Assembly (NCBI RefSeq): GCF_022603395.1
Contig: NZ_JAIBKA010000007.1
Location: forward strand, 186,001-250,000
DNA: 64,000 nt
Direction: 5' to 3'
Source of the DNA: Desulfoferrobacter suflitae
GTDB taxonomy: Bacteria; Desulfobacterota; Syntrophobacteria; Syntrophobacterales; Syntrophobacteraceae
A program made the position numbers and the translations under genes. Positions 1-9,308 of the stretch are shown one piece after another. The notes below the pieces were generated by a model. The model saw only the letters and a list, made by a program, of their open reading frames with translations, was not told the DNA's origin and ran no database searches. Each line of letters begins with the position of its first letter. The first letter of the stretch is position 1.

Positions 1-795
1 CTGACGGAAAAACTGGTTTCCGAGGATGCCCTGGTGATGGGTAAGACGGCCGAAAACCTGCACGACATGTTTCCCGATATCACCAAGGAAATGGCCGATG
101 AATACGCCTGCCATTCTCAAATGAAAACGGCCAGGGGCTATGCCGAGGGGAAGATTCAACAGATGATTGCGCCCATGACGGTCTATACCAAGGAAGGCTG
201 GGTTGTGGCGGACCGCGACCAGCAACCGCGTCCCGAAACGACCATGGAAGGACTGCGCAGCCTCAAGACCCCTTTCCGAGTGCAGGGCAAGGTCACCGCG
301 GGCAACGCATCCGGGCTGAACGATGGTGCCTGCGGGGTACTGCTCATGGCGGCCGACAAGGCTCGAGAGCTCAACCTTGCCCAGCGAATGCGTCTGATCG
401 GCTACGCCTACGCAGGGGTTAAGCCGGAAATCATGGGCTACGGACCGGTGCCCGCCACCCAGAAGCTGTTCGCGCGCACCGGACTATCCATGGATGACAT
501 GGATTTTGTCGAAATGAACGAAGCCTTCGCTGTTCAGTGCATCGTGTTCATGCGCGAATTCGGCTTGAAATTTCCGGATGATCCGAAGCTTAATCCGTGG
601 GGCGGTGCCATCGCGTTCGGGCACCCGCTGGCAGCGTCCGGCCCGCGACTGGTAACCCATCTTGCCCATCTTTTTGCCGCGCACCCGGAGGCCCGCTATG
701 GGCTGACCACTCTATGTGTAGGCCTTGGCCAGGGAGCATCTGCCATTTGGGAAAATCTGCAAGAAAAACCAAAAAAGAATAAGCAAAGGGGGTAA
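1..795 (+). CDS. acetyl-CoA acyltransferase (thiolase), C-terminal part
   Basis: The gene is cut by the left window edge; the frame is open from base 1. It should catalyse the last step of fatty-acid beta-oxidation, thiolytic release of acetyl-CoA from 3-ketoacyl-CoA. The visible part carries thiolase signatures: NEAFA, the GGAIAFGHP active-site histidine block, and a final CVGLGQGAS loop corresponding to the C-x-G-G-G-x-G catalytic cysteine motif of the family; here the middle glycine is leucine. It ends 3 bases before the start of the fused hydratase/dehydrogenase gene, so the two are one operon, the usual thiolase-plus-FadB/J pairing. FadI-like and FadA-like assignments cannot be separated without the N-terminus. 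Confidence 0.9.
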   Translation: MTEKLVSEDALVMGKTAENLHDMFPDITKEMADEYACHSQMKTARGYAEGKIQQMIAPMTVYTKEGWVVADRDQQPRPETTMEGLRSLKTPFRVQGKVTAGNASGLNDGACGVLLMAADKARELNLAQRMRLIGYAYAGVKPEIMGYGPVPATQKLFARTGLSMDDMDFVEMNEAFAVQCIVFMREFGLKFPDDPKLNPWGGAIAFGHPLAASGPRLVTHLAHLFAAHPEARYGLTTLCVGLGQGASAIWENLQEKPKKNKQRG

Positions 796-798
796 ACC

Positions 799-2844
799 AT
801 GGGAGAACCGGTAACCCGTTTTTACAATCGCTTCTATGAGTCACCTGTGGGCAGAATTGCCATCGTGACCATGGATAACGGGCACGATTACAAAAAGCCC
901 AACACCTTCAGTGAATCCGCCTTGCGCTCGCTCAATAAAGCGCTGGAAGAGATCAGCAAGGATGGCGGCGTAAAGGGCATGATGCTGACGGGGAAACCCT
1001 ACATTTTTGCCGCTGGAGCCGACCTGACCGAAGTGCCCTTCATCACCACCTTCGAGCAGGGCTATCAAATCGGACAATTCGGGCACCTCGCCATGAAACG
1101 CATTATGGATCTGCCTTTTCCTACGGTGGCAGCCATAAACGGCGTTGCGTTGGGCGGCGGCCTGGAAATTGCCCTGTACTGCCAGTACCGCACCGTTGCC
1201 AGGAGTGCCCAGGGGATTGGCTTTCCCGAGTGTTTTCTGGGGATCATTCCGGGTTGGGGCGGCTGCACCCTGGCCACCAAGCTGCTGGGACCAGAGAAGG
1301 CCCTGGAGCTCATAATATTCAACGCGCTGAACCAGAATCGCATGATCAACGGTCCCCAGGCCTTTCAACTGGGGCTGGCGGATCGGTTGTTGGACGGCGC
1401 GGAATTTCTCGACGAATCGCTGCAGTTTCTGCAGGATATCATTGCCGGCCAGGTCAAGGTGGAGCGTCCGCCGGCTCAAACCGGCAATGTCAAGAGTGCC
1501 ATTGCCAAAGCCAAAGGTTTTGTCGACAGCAAGGTGCATGGCGCAGCACCTGCACCCTACCGGGCTCTGGAGCTGATCGAAGGGGCGTGCAAGTGGGATG
1601 TCGAACAGGGCTTCGAGGAAGAAAACAAGGCCCTGGGCGATCTCATCAAAACAAGGGAATGCAAGGCCTCGATCTATTCCTTCGATCTGGTCAACCGCTA
1701 CGCTAAAAAGCCCAGGGGCATGCCGGATGCGAAACCGCAAGCGGTCAACAAAGTGGGCATCATCGGAGCCGGTCTCATGGCCTCGCAACTGGCGCAGCTC
1801 TTCATCTATCGGTTGGGCGTGCCGGTGGTCATGAAAGATATCAAGCAGGAATTTGTCGACAAAGGTTGCGCCTACGTCGCTCAAGAATTTCAGAAGATGG
1901 TCGAGAAGGGCAGACTGTCCGCAGCGCAGGGACGCTATTTTACCAGCCTGCTGACCGGCACCCTGGATTCTCAGGACTTTGCCGACTGCGATTTTTTAAT
2001 CGAAGCCGTGTTTGAAGAGATGCAGGTCAAACAGCAGGTGTTTGCTGAAGCGGAAACCTTCATCAGGCCCGATGCCATTCTGGCGACCAACACTTCCTCT
2101 TTGAGTGTCACCCGCATGGCGGCCGATTTGAAGAACCCCGAGCGGGTTGTGGGCTTTCATTTCTTCAATCCGGTGGCGGTGCTCCCCCTGGTTGAAATCA
2201 TCAAAACCGAACAAACCGGCCAGGGAACTCTTGCGACCGCTTTCGGACTGGCCCGCAAACTCAAAAAAACCGGCATCCTGGTCAAAGACGCCCCGGCCTT
2301 CTTGGTCAACCGGATTCTCACAAGAATGCTGGTGGACTGCGTGAGCCTGGTGGATCAAGGGGCCTCCTTCCAGCAGGTGGACGATGCCATGCTGGCACTC
2401 GGACTGCCCATGGCGCCCTTCGAGCTGTTGGCCCTGGTGGGCCCGCCTGTCGCTCTGCATGTCAATGAAACGCTGAATCGGGCATTCGGTTCCGAGCGGT
2501 TTCCCGTGAGCGACAGTTTCGCCAAGCTGGTGGCTGCCAAAAAGCCTTCCATTTATCTCCCCAACAGCAAGACCAGGCGCGTGGATCCGGAGGTAGAAAA
2601 GCTTTGGGTGAAGAGCGACAAGCGGGAATTTCATCCCGAGGAAATTCAGAAAACGGTCTTGAGCAATCTGGCACGGGAAATCGATTCCATCTTGCAGGAG
2701 AAAGTGGTGGCGAGTTCAAGGGATGTGGACCTGGCGATGATCATGGGCGCCGGCTGGCCGTTTTTCATGGGTGGCATCACCATGTATCTCGATCTGGCGG
2801 GAATCACCCCCAAGGTGCTGCAGAAGGTGTTTTTTAGTATATGA
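799..2844 (+). CDS. fadJ: fused enoyl-CoA hydratase / 3-hydroxyacyl-CoA dehydrogenase (FadJ/FadB-like)
   Basis: 681-residue multifunctional beta-oxidation protein. Residues about 1-260 form a crotonase domain with GGGLEIAL and the FPECFLGIIPGWGG block that holds a catalytic glutamate. Residues about 310-500 form the NAD-binding part of 3-hydroxyacyl-CoA dehydrogenase (GIIGAGLMA, then TNTSSLS and the catalytic-histidine motif GFHFFNP), followed by the C-terminal helical domain. The usual GxGxMG glycine after the methionine is alanine here. Length is slightly under the 700-715 residues typical of FadB/FadJ. A GGGG-rich ribosome site lies just before the ATG and the gene follows the thiolase by 3 bases. 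Symbol is by domain order only; fadB is equally possible. Confidence 0.9.
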   Translation: MGEPVTRFYNRFYESPVGRIAIVTMDNGHDYKKPNTFSESALRSLNKALEEISKDGGVKGMMLTGKPYIFAAGADLTEVPFITTFEQGYQIGQFGHLAMKRIMDLPFPTVAAINGVALGGGLEIALYCQYRTVARSAQGIGFPECFLGIIPGWGGCTLATKLLGPEKALELIIFNALNQNRMINGPQAFQLGLADRLLDGAEFLDESLQFLQDIIAGQVKVERPPAQTGNVKSAIAKAKGFVDSKVHGAAPAPYRALELIEGACKWDVEQGFEEENKALGDLIKTRECKASIYSFDLVNRYAKKPRGMPDAKPQAVNKVGIIGAGLMASQLAQLFIYRLGVPVVMKDIKQEFVDKGCAYVAQEFQKMVEKGRLSAAQGRYFTSLLTGTLDSQDFADCDFLIEAVFEEMQVKQQVFAEAETFIRPDAILATNTSSLSVTRMAADLKNPERVVGFHFFNPVAVLPLVEIIKTEQTGQGTLATAFGLARKLKKTGILVKDAPAFLVNRILTRMLVDCVSLVDQGASFQQVDDAMLALGLPMAPFELLALVGPPVALHVNETLNRAFGSERFPVSDSFAKLVAAKKPSIYLPNSKTRRVDPEVEKLWVKSDKREFHPEEIQKTVLSNLAREIDSILQEKVVASSRDVDLAMIMGAGWPFFMGGITMYLDLAGITPKVLQKVFFSI

Positions 2845-2954
2845 GGAGTTGGTTCGAGGAGTACCGAAACCGATCAGCAGACCCTGGCAGACTGTCCGAG
2901 AACTCCCTCTCCCTTGCGGACTGACAGCAACCCGCACAGGGCTCCGCGGCACTC

Positions 2955-2986
2955 GCTCCCTCTCCACCCGCACGGGGAGAGGGAGC
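2955..2986 (+). terminator. GC-rich hairpin downstream of fadJ
   Basis: Perfect 11-base inverted repeat GCTCCCTCTCC (2955-2965) and GGAGAGGGAGC (2976-2986) with a 10-base loop, 110 bases after the fadJ stop. It lacks a T-run, so it may act as an mRNA end-protecting hairpin or a dispersed element rather than a true intrinsic terminator. Confidence 0.45.
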
Positions 2987-3072
2987 CCAGTCCATTGGAA
3001 TCGCCGGGTTTTAGACTCTGCACACCAGCCGCGTGGGCAAATCTGTCTCCGCCCAGCGGCCTCAAGGGAAGA

Positions 3073-3125
3073 GGGTTGAGGCACAGGTTGAGTTGAGTCA
3101 CCTCCCGCGTGCCTCAACCCAGCCT
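3073..3125 (+). repeat. inverted repeat containing a dispersed-repeat copy
   Basis: GGGTTGAGGCA (3073-3083) is the exact reverse complement of TGCCTCAACCC (3110-3120). The right half, from GTCAC at 3097 through CAACCCAGCCT at 3125, resembles two other intergenic segments in the window (12386-12417 and 32196-32227). All three share GTCAC, a CGCGTG core and CAACCCARCCT and lie in the same orientation. It sits between convergent fadJ and the membrane-protein gene. Confidence 0.5.
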
Positions 3126-3133
3126 TGCCATCA

Positions 3134-3529
3134 CTATTCCCACCGGTCACCCTCTTTGCGCTGCAAATCGATGTACCCGACCCTTCCCTGATCGCTCACA
3201 AACGATAACAACAGCCAATTGACCACGCTGATGATGAGAGCTCCAAACACGGCAGCCCAGAATCCATAGACGTGAAATCCGGGGATGACGCCCGAGGCCA
3301 TCTTCAGCATCAATGCGTTGATCACGAAGGTGAAGAGACCCAGCGTCAGGATATTGATGGGCAGCGTGAGAACCAGGAGGATGGGTCGAAAGAAGGCATT
3401 CAGCACTCCCAGAATCGCGGCGGCGAAAACCGCGGAAAAGAAACTATCCACCCTAATCCCACCAATAATGTATGATGCAGCAATGATTGAAACCGTAAGA
3501 ATCAGCCATCGAATAAAAAGCCCCGGCAT
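3134..3529 (-). CDS. small integral membrane protein, YvlD / phage holin family 4-like
   Basis: 131 residues with three or four hydrophobic helices and the sequence GVLNAFFRPILLVLTLPIN, typical of the YvlD (mycobacteriophage holin superfamily IV) proteins. Function is unknown in most bacteria; members are small inner-membrane proteins sometimes induced by envelope stress. The start at 3529 is chosen because AGGAGG lies 5 bases upstream and the protein begins MPGLFIRW as in relatives; an upstream in-frame start would add 26 residues without a ribosome site. The tail after the last helix is short and charged. It is transcribed alone, toward fadJ. Confidence 0.8.
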   Translation of the reverse strand: MPGLFIRWLILTVSIIAASYIIGGIRVDSFFSAVFAAAILGVLNAFFRPILLVLTLPINILTLGLFTFVINALMLKMASGVIPGFHVYGFWAAVFGALIISVVNWLLLSFVSDQGRVGYIDLQRKEGDRWE

Positions 3530-3768
3530 CGCATCCTCCTGTTCTGAGTTGCCTCGCAAAATCTCTGTGGAAAATAGTCCAGTGAACTCACTGCGCTTCC
3601 CCGCCAAAACGTCTGAAATGGCAATTTCGGTTGATGATCTGCACAGCAGACAGACCGGGTATAGTATACAACAGGGGTGCCTGTCTTGTCGCCTGTACCG
3701 TACCGGTATTTTTCTTGGAATCGTCTGACCAATTTATCGATTCTTCTGCAATTCATCGATGCAATGCC

Positions 3769-3797
3769 TTGACAGTATCGATGGCCGGAGGTATTCT
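3769..3797 (+). promoter_or_regulatory. sigma70-type promoter of the ilvBN operon
   Basis: TTGACA (3769-3774), 17-base spacer, TATTCT (3792-3797). This is a consensus -35 with near-consensus -10. Transcription would begin about 3804, some 37 bases ahead of the valine-rich leader peptide. Confidence 0.75.
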
Positions 3798-3840
3798 CAC
3801 TCCGGTTAGTCATTCACCCCCTTTGTTTGAGGCAATGTCT

Positions 3841-3942
3841 ATGAAGCGCGACACCACGGCTACCCGTTCCATTCCGAGCGTTCCTGCGGTTTTGGTGAGC
3901 GTAGTAGTACTCGTATGCGTCGTTGACGGCGTCGCGCCATAG
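3841..3942 (+). CDS. ilvBN operon leader peptide, valine-rich
   Basis: A 33-codon ORF with GAGG eight bases before its ATG. Ten of the 33 residues are valine, plus two leucines and one isoleucine; the core reads VLVSVVVLVCVVDGVAP. A run of branched-chain amino-acid codons directly ahead of an intrinsic terminator and an acetolactate synthase operon is the hallmark of ribosome-mediated attenuation, as for E. coli ivbL, whose peptide also has a valine run and ends G-x-AP. Ribosome stalling at valine codons when charged tRNA-Val is scarce should allow transcription into ilvB. The leader stop (3942) is about 30 bases before the attenuator stem. An in-frame ATG at 3835 would add two residues but is too close to the GAGG. 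Confidence 0.8.
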   Translation: MKRDTTATRSIPSVPAVLVSVVVLVCVVDGVAP

Positions 3943-3972
3943 CGGGATCGACAAAGCTATCCTTACCAATCC

Positions 3973-4010
3973 ACCCCCCGCCGGCGCGAGCCGGTTGGGG
4001 GGTTCTTTTT
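3973..4010 (+). terminator. transcription attenuator upstream of ilvB
   Basis: Stem of six C (3974-3979) plus GCCGGC against GCCGG, TT and six G (3997-4002) with a GCGA tetraloop (3986-3989), followed by TTCTTTTT (4003-4010). One G-T pair and one bulged T are the only flaws. It lies between the valine-rich leader ORF and ilvB, so it is the expected attenuator terminator. Confidence 0.85.
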
Positions 4011-4112
4011 GGACCGATTGACCTCACGCCGGACTCGATGCCGATTCGGGAAAACACCGCACAGGGTTGCGCTCTGCAACCACCCTGTTGACGAAAGTAG
4101 GAGGCGAGTCCG

Positions 4113-5793
4113 ATGATCAAAAAGACTGGAGCACAAATCATCATCACGTTGCTGGAGCGCCAGGGAATCCGAACCATTGCAGGAATCCCGGGCGGAGCCA
4201 ATCTGCCCATCTATGACGCTTTAGCGCAAAATCAGGCGATTCGGCACGTTTTGACTCGGCATGAACAGGGTGCCGGCTTTATTGCCCAGGGCATGGCCCG
4301 AGCAACGGGAAGGGCCGCCGTGTGTTTTGCCACCTCGGGCCCCGGAGCCACTAACGTTCTTACAGCCATAGCCGACGCCAAACTCGATTCGATTCCAATT
4401 GTCTGCATTACCGGCCAGGTGCCCTATGCCATGATCGGCACCGACGCCTTCCAGGAAGTCGATACCTACGGCATGAGCATCCCCATCACCAAACACAACT
4501 TCCTGGTCCGCTCGGCAGACGATCTCCTGTGGGTGATTCCCGAGGCGTTCCGCATTGCACTTTCGGGAAGACCCGGACCGGTCCTGATCGATGTACCAAA
4601 AGATGTTCAGGTGGCTGAGGTTGAATTTGAGGAGTGGCCGGAACCGGGGTGTCCCGATCCTTTTCCCCGTTTCGATCCGGTTGATCTGAAGAGCGCAGCC
4701 CGACTCATTAACCGTTCACGCCGCCCGATTTTGTACATCGGTGGGGGGGGTCATTCAGTCGGGAGCCGGTTCGTTGGCTGTGGATCTCGCAGAAAAAGCG
4801 TCCGTCCCAACCGTGATGACGTTGCTGGGGCTGGGTGCCATGCCCGCGGATCACCCGCTTTCGCTCGGCATGCTGGGTATGCATGCCGCTCGCTATGCCA
4901 ATCTGGCTCTCGAGGAGTGTGATTTACTGATCGCAGCGGGAGTTCGATTTGACGATCGGGCCACGGGTAAAGTGGCGGAATTCTGCCCCGGCGCCGAAAT
5001 CATCCACATCGACATCGACCCGAGTGAGCTTGATAAAATAAAAACTTCTCATATCGGCATTGTGGGCGATGTCGGTGCCGTACTGAAGAGTTTACTGCCG
5101 TTGGTCGAAAAGCAGCTTCGTAAAGAATGGCTGACCCTTGTTTCTCGACTCAAACGAGAACACCCTCAGCGGTTTGATGGTGCAAACGATCCATTGAACC
5201 CTTACCGGCTAACCCGTCTTGCTGCGCAGCTGCTGGGCGATCAAGCCATTGTGGTTACCGATGTTGGCCAGCATCAAATGCGCACCGCTCAGGTCTATCC
5301 TTTCCGCCGGCCGCGTCACTGGCTCACCTCGGGAGGACTCCGCACCATGGGCTTCGGATTGCCGGCGGCTATCGGTGCCGCCCTGGCACGCCCCGACTGC
5401 CCGGTAGTGTGCTTCAGCGGGGATGGCAGTCTGCTCATGAACATTCAAGAACTGGCGACGGCGGTCGAACAGAATGTCAACGTCAAGATCATCCTGATGA
5501 ACAACAACTCATTGGGGCTGGTCCATCAGCAGCAGGAGCTTTTTTTTGCCAGGAGGATCTTTGCCTCTGATTATCAGGCGCGGGTGGATTTCACGAAAGT
5601 TGCCGAGGGCTTCGGTGTGCGAGCCTGCGATCTGAACAGGAGTGATGATCCTCAACAGGCACTTGCGCAGGTGCTGAGCGAGCCGGGACCTTGTCTTATC
5701 GACGTTGCCGTCGATATCCGCGAGATGGTTTATCCCATGGTACCTCCCGGTGCTGCCAATCGAACCATGATAGGAGGTGAAGCGCATGTCTGA
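4113..5793 (+). CDS. ilvB: acetolactate synthase large subunit, interrupted by a frameshift in a G8 tract
   Basis: ThDP-dependent enzyme that condenses two pyruvates (or pyruvate and 2-oxobutyrate) in valine, leucine and isoleucine synthesis. The N-terminal frame (4113-4922) has the catalytic glutamate in RHEQGA and the SGPGATN block. The C-terminal frame (entering at about 4741, to 5793) has the ThDP-binding GDGS...NN motif. The frames join in a run of eight G at 4743-4750: seven G would give YIGGGVIQSG and an uninterrupted 559-residue protein, the normal size. With eight G the product stops at 4922 after 269 residues. This may be a sequencing error, a true mutation, or a phase-variable or slippery tract. 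AGGAGG lies upstream of the ATG. ilvN overlaps the 3' end by 8 bases. Confidence 0.9.
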
Positions 5794-6118
5794 CCATCCT
5801 TTTCAACCATCGCCGAAACCCTGCGAAAGCAGGCAGCAAGTTACCTTGGATTTGACCGTGAAGAATCATCCTGGAGTCATGTCGCATGTCTGCGGGCTGT
5901 TTTCAAGGAGAGCCTACAACGTTGAGGGAATTTTCTGCATGCCCATCGGCAAAGGCGAACACAGTAGAATCCGGCTTTTGGTGAACGAAGATCAGCGGCT
6001 TGATCAGATGGTCAAGCAGGTGCGGAAATTGCCCGATGTACTGGACGTGACATGCCGCACTGTGGAGCCCCGACTGCTCGAGCAACTCCAGCAATTACTG
6101 GACAGCAACAGCAGGTAA
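5786..6118 (+). CDS. ilvN: acetolactate synthase small (regulatory) subunit
   Basis: 110 residues with one N-terminal ACT domain (LTVKNHPGVMSHVCGLFSRR, then NVEGIF), which binds valine and confers feedback inhibition on the large subunit. The length matches the short E. coli IlvN type rather than the 160-residue IlvH type. Start at 5786 is chosen because AGGAGG (5772-5777) is 8 bases upstream; the ATG lies inside the last codons of ilvB, an 8-base overlap that implies translational coupling. That coupling matters because the upstream frame is broken. Confidence 0.9.
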   Translation: MSDHPFQPSPKPCESRQQVTLDLTVKNHPGVMSHVCGLFSRRAYNVEGIFCMPIGKGEHSRIRLLVNEDQRLDQMVKQVRKLPDVLDVTCRTVEPRLLEQLQQLLDSNSR

Positions 6119-6427
6119 ACTATAATCCAGCAACCATGTGGACCGGCGACTTTTGCTTCGCATCGATATGGCATAGAATCAGCATTTTCCGGCTGGCTCG
6201 CAGTAATTCATCATGATGCAACAGAGCACAGCCAACGAGAACCTGCTCGCTGCCGGAATCAGTTCGGTTGAGCCATGGGAGTTGATTGCAGGGTAGATGA
6301 GCTGTTATGAAAGACCCGGCACAGAATACGCCATTGGACTACTGATCCTTGCCGGGTTGTGAGATCATACCTGTCGGCGATTTTCGGATGAGATTTGGAT
6401 TCAATCTGTACAAAGGAGTGCGTTAGG
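6119..6427. other. non-coding gap between ilvN and the P-type ATPase
   Basis: No supported gene. ACCCGGCA (6314-6321) and TGCCGGGT (6350-6357) form an 8-base perfect inverted repeat around a 28-base loop, which could be a leader structure of the ATPase transcript or a weak terminator. No convincing promoter or riboswitch core was recognised. Confidence 0.5.
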
Positions 6428-9109
6428 ATGCACTGGCATCAAAAGAAGGCAGACAGGGTACTGGAAGAACTTGACTCATCTCTAAACGGCATCACTTCCG
6501 AGGCCGCCCTCAGCCGACTCGAAACATACGGCCCCAACACGCTCCAAGAGAAAGAGAAAAAGACCTTACTCAAGATGTTCCTGGATCAATTCATGGACTT
6601 CATGATCCTTGTCCTCATTGCTGCCGCCGTTATTTCGGGATTCATTGGAGAAATATCCGATACCATAGCCATTATTGTGATTGTGCTCCTCAATGCGGTC
6701 ATTGGATTGGTGCAGGAATACAGAGCGGAAAAAGCCATAGCGGCCCTTCAAAAAATGGCGGCCCCGGCCGCCATGGTCATGCGGGACGGTCAGGTTGAAA
6801 GTCTTGCCGCCTCTCAGATCGTGCCCGGAGATGTGGTTCTGCTCGAGGCCGGGATGATCGTCCCCGCGGATGCGCGCATCATCGAGGCGGCTCAACTGAA
6901 GGTTGAAGAGGCCGCTCTCACGGGAGAATCCGAAGCCACCGAAAAACATACCCATGTCCTCCATGACGAACTCCTCCCTCTGGGCGACCGGAAAAATATG
7001 ATCTACAAAGGCACTACCGTAGTTAACGGGCGGGGCGCGGGTGTCGTTGTGGCAACCGGAATGGAAACTGAGATCGGCAAGATCGCGGCCATGCTGCAAG
7101 AAGAAGAGGAAGTGAAAACGCCTCTCCAAAAACGGCTTGCCGTCTTTGGTCACAGGCTCGCTCTTGCGGTGCTTGCCATATGCGTCATCGTTTTCGCCGT
7201 CGGCATCATGCGCGGAGAGCCGCCTTTTCTCATGCTCCTCACAGCCATATCCCTGGCGGTCGCCGCGATTCCCGAAGCACTTCCCGCGGTGGTCACTATC
7301 GCACTGGCACTTGGGGCCAAGAAAATGGTGAAGCAAAAATCCCTCATCAGGAAGCTCCCGGCGGTGGAGACCCTCGGATCGGTAACTTATATATGCTCGG
7401 ATAAGACCGGAACCCTTACGCTGAACAAGATGACCGTGGTGGAAATCTACGCGGATGGCAAAAGGCAGACGGAAACCGAACTGAATGGCGGGAAAGCGAA
7501 AAGTTGGCAAACTTCGGAAACCGTTTCCCCTCCCTATCGTGAATTCTTCAAGGCGCTGGCATTGAGCAATGACGTCCAGCCGTCAGCCAACGGCTCTATC
7601 CTTGGAGACCCCACTGAGATCGCTCTATTCAACATGGCGCAAGAGCAGGGTTTTCACAAAGAAGCGCTGGAAAAAGAATACACAAGGGTGGCGGAGCTCC
7701 CATTCGACTCCGAAAGAAAGTGTATGACCACATTTCATCGAGTGCCTGCGCCATCAGGTGATGAAGCGGGCTTTGTGTCCTTCACTAAAGGCGCGGTGGA
7801 TGTATTGATGGATTCCTCGAGCACCGTTTTGACATCGCAAGGATCAAAGGCACTCGACCCCAGGGAGCTTTCTGAAATGAACGAAAGAATGGCAGCTGAC
7901 GGTTTGAGGGTACTTTGCGTTGCCATGCGACAATGGGACCGCCTGCCTGCTGCTTTGTCCCCTGAAATTGCTGAGAGGGAGCTCACGGTCTTGGGCCTTG
8001 TCGGAATGATAGATCCTCCTAGAGAAGAGGCAAAAGAAGCCGTAGCAATGTGCAAGACAGCGGGAATCATCCCGGTCATGATCACCGGCGACCATCCCCT
8101 TACTGCCCGAACCATAGCCCAAAGCGTCGGCATCATCGACAACGACCGAGCTTCGATCCTCACGGGCCGAGAGCTTGGCCGGCTGACTTTAGAGGAATTT
8201 GAAGAAAGGGTTGAGGATATCAGGGTTTATGCACGGGTGGCCCCCGAGCAGAAATTAAAAATTGTGAAAGCTCTTCAGGATAAGGGGCAGTTTGTCGCCA
8301 TGACCGGGGACGGAGTGAATGATGCACCGGCCTTGAAGAGAGCCGACATTGGAATTGCCATGGGAATTACCGGCACAGATGTCTCCAAAGAGGCCGCCCA
8401 CATGATCCTTCTCGACGACAATTTCGCGACCATTGTGAAAACCATCAGAGAGGGCAGGCGCATCTTTGACAACATCCGCAAGTTTATCAAGTACACCATG
8501 ACAAGTAACTCGGGTGAGATTTGGACCATATTTCTCGCCCCTCTGCTGGGACTTCCCATTCCTCTTCTGCCTATTCACATTCTCTGGATCAACCTCGTCA
8601 CCGACGGGCTTCCCGGTCTTGCCCTGGCCGCGGAGCCACCGGAAAAGGGTGTCATGGAACGGTCGCCACGGCATCCCAGGGAAAGCATTTTTGCTCATGG
8701 GCTTGGCCTTCATATCATCTGGGTGGGTCTCCTCATGGGGCTTGTGTCGATCTTTACGCAGGCGTGGTCCCTTAAAACGGGGCATGCCCACTGGCAGACG
8801 ATGGTGTTCACGGTATTGTGTTTGAGTCAGATGGGACATGTTCTGGCCATAAGATCGGAAAAGGAATCCCTGTTCACCCAGGGGCTATTGTCCAACTGGC
8901 CGCTGGTGGGGGCATTTCTCCTGACTTTAGCTCTGCAGATGGCAACCGTCTATGTGCCCTTTCTAAACCCGATATTTAAAACCGAACCGCTGACGCTGTA
9001 TGAACTGGGGCTCACTCTCATTTTATCTTCAGTCGTTTTCCTCGCAGTGGAAATCGAAAAATGGACCAAGCGGAGGCGGATGGTTGGATCTGCCGCCCAA
9101 GTCAACTAA
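6428..9109 (+). CDS. cation-transporting P-type ATPase, Ca2+ type (P2A)
   Basis: 893-residue inner-membrane pump. Cation_ATPase_N at the start, actuator motif LTGES, membrane motif PEALPAVVTIALALG, phosphorylation motif SDKTGTLT with the acceptor aspartate at residue 325, MTGDGVNDAPALK hinge, and a C-terminal bundle of helices. In the sixth helix NLVTDGLPGLAL retains the N, T and D that coordinate Ca2+ in SERCA-type pumps, so calcium is the likeliest substrate, with Mn2+ possible (PMR1-like). The start at 6428 is preferred over an upstream one at 6395 because AAGGAG precedes it at normal spacing. It stands alone between ilvN and the decayed region; no regulator is adjacent. Confidence 0.9.
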   Translation: MHWHQKKADRVLEELDSSLNGITSEAALSRLETYGPNTLQEKEKKTLLKMFLDQFMDFMILVLIAAAVISGFIGEISDTIAIIVIVLLNAVIGLVQEYRAEKAIAALQKMAAPAAMVMRDGQVESLAASQIVPGDVVLLEAGMIVPADARIIEAAQLKVEEAALTGESEATEKHTHVLHDELLPLGDRKNMIYKGTTVVNGRGAGVVVATGMETEIGKIAAMLQEEEEVKTPLQKRLAVFGHRLALAVLAICVIVFAVGIMRGEPPFLMLLTAISLAVAAIPEALPAVVTIALALGAKKMVKQKSLIRKLPAVETLGSVTYICSDKTGTLTLNKMTVVEIYADGKRQTETELNGGKAKSWQTSETVSPPYREFFKALALSNDVQPSANGSILGDPTEIALFNMAQEQGFHKEALEKEYTRVAELPFDSERKCMTTFHRVPAPSGDEAGFVSFTKGAVDVLMDSSSTVLTSQGSKALDPRELSEMNERMAADGLRVLCVAMRQWDRLPAALSPEIAERELTVLGLVGMIDPPREEAKEAVAMCKTAGIIPVMITGDHPLTARTIAQSVGIIDNDRASILTGRELGRLTLEEFEERVEDIRVYARVAPEQKLKIVKALQDKGQFVAMTGDGVNDAPALKRADIGIAMGITGTDVSKEAAHMILLDDNFATIVKTIREGRRIFDNIRKFIKYTMTSNSGEIWTIFLAPLLGLPIPLLPIHILWINLVTDGLPGLALAAEPPEKGVMERSPRHPRESIFAHGLGLHIIWVGLLMGLVSIFTQAWSLKTGHAHWQTMVFTVLCLSQMGHVLAIRSEKESLFTQGLLSNWPLVGAFLLTLALQMATVYVPFLNPIFKTEPLTLYELGLTLILSSVVFLAVEIEKWTKRRRMVGSAAQVN

Positions 9110-9308
9110 TTCAAGAACGTCCCGTTCGCCCCACGGGCTTCACCAGGTTAATCCGTTGATTGTGGAGAGGACATCATCAGCGTATTTTGCCCACCTGGAA
9201 AGCGAACAAACATAAAAGATTTGAATCTCCCAAACGTTTTTGCCAAAAACGCAACGAACAGCTTTGTTCTTAAACTTTTCAACGCCTGTTAGCGAAAGCC
9301 AACAAATG

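Noticed and set aside
841-1884. 347-codon minus-strand frame inside fadJ
   Set aside because: It is antisense to a fully conserved beta-oxidation protein and has no domain, start context or neighbours of its own.
6566-7510. 314-codon minus-strand frame inside the P-type ATPase
   Set aside because: Shadow of the ATPase gene; histidine/glycine-rich composition typical of antisense frames.
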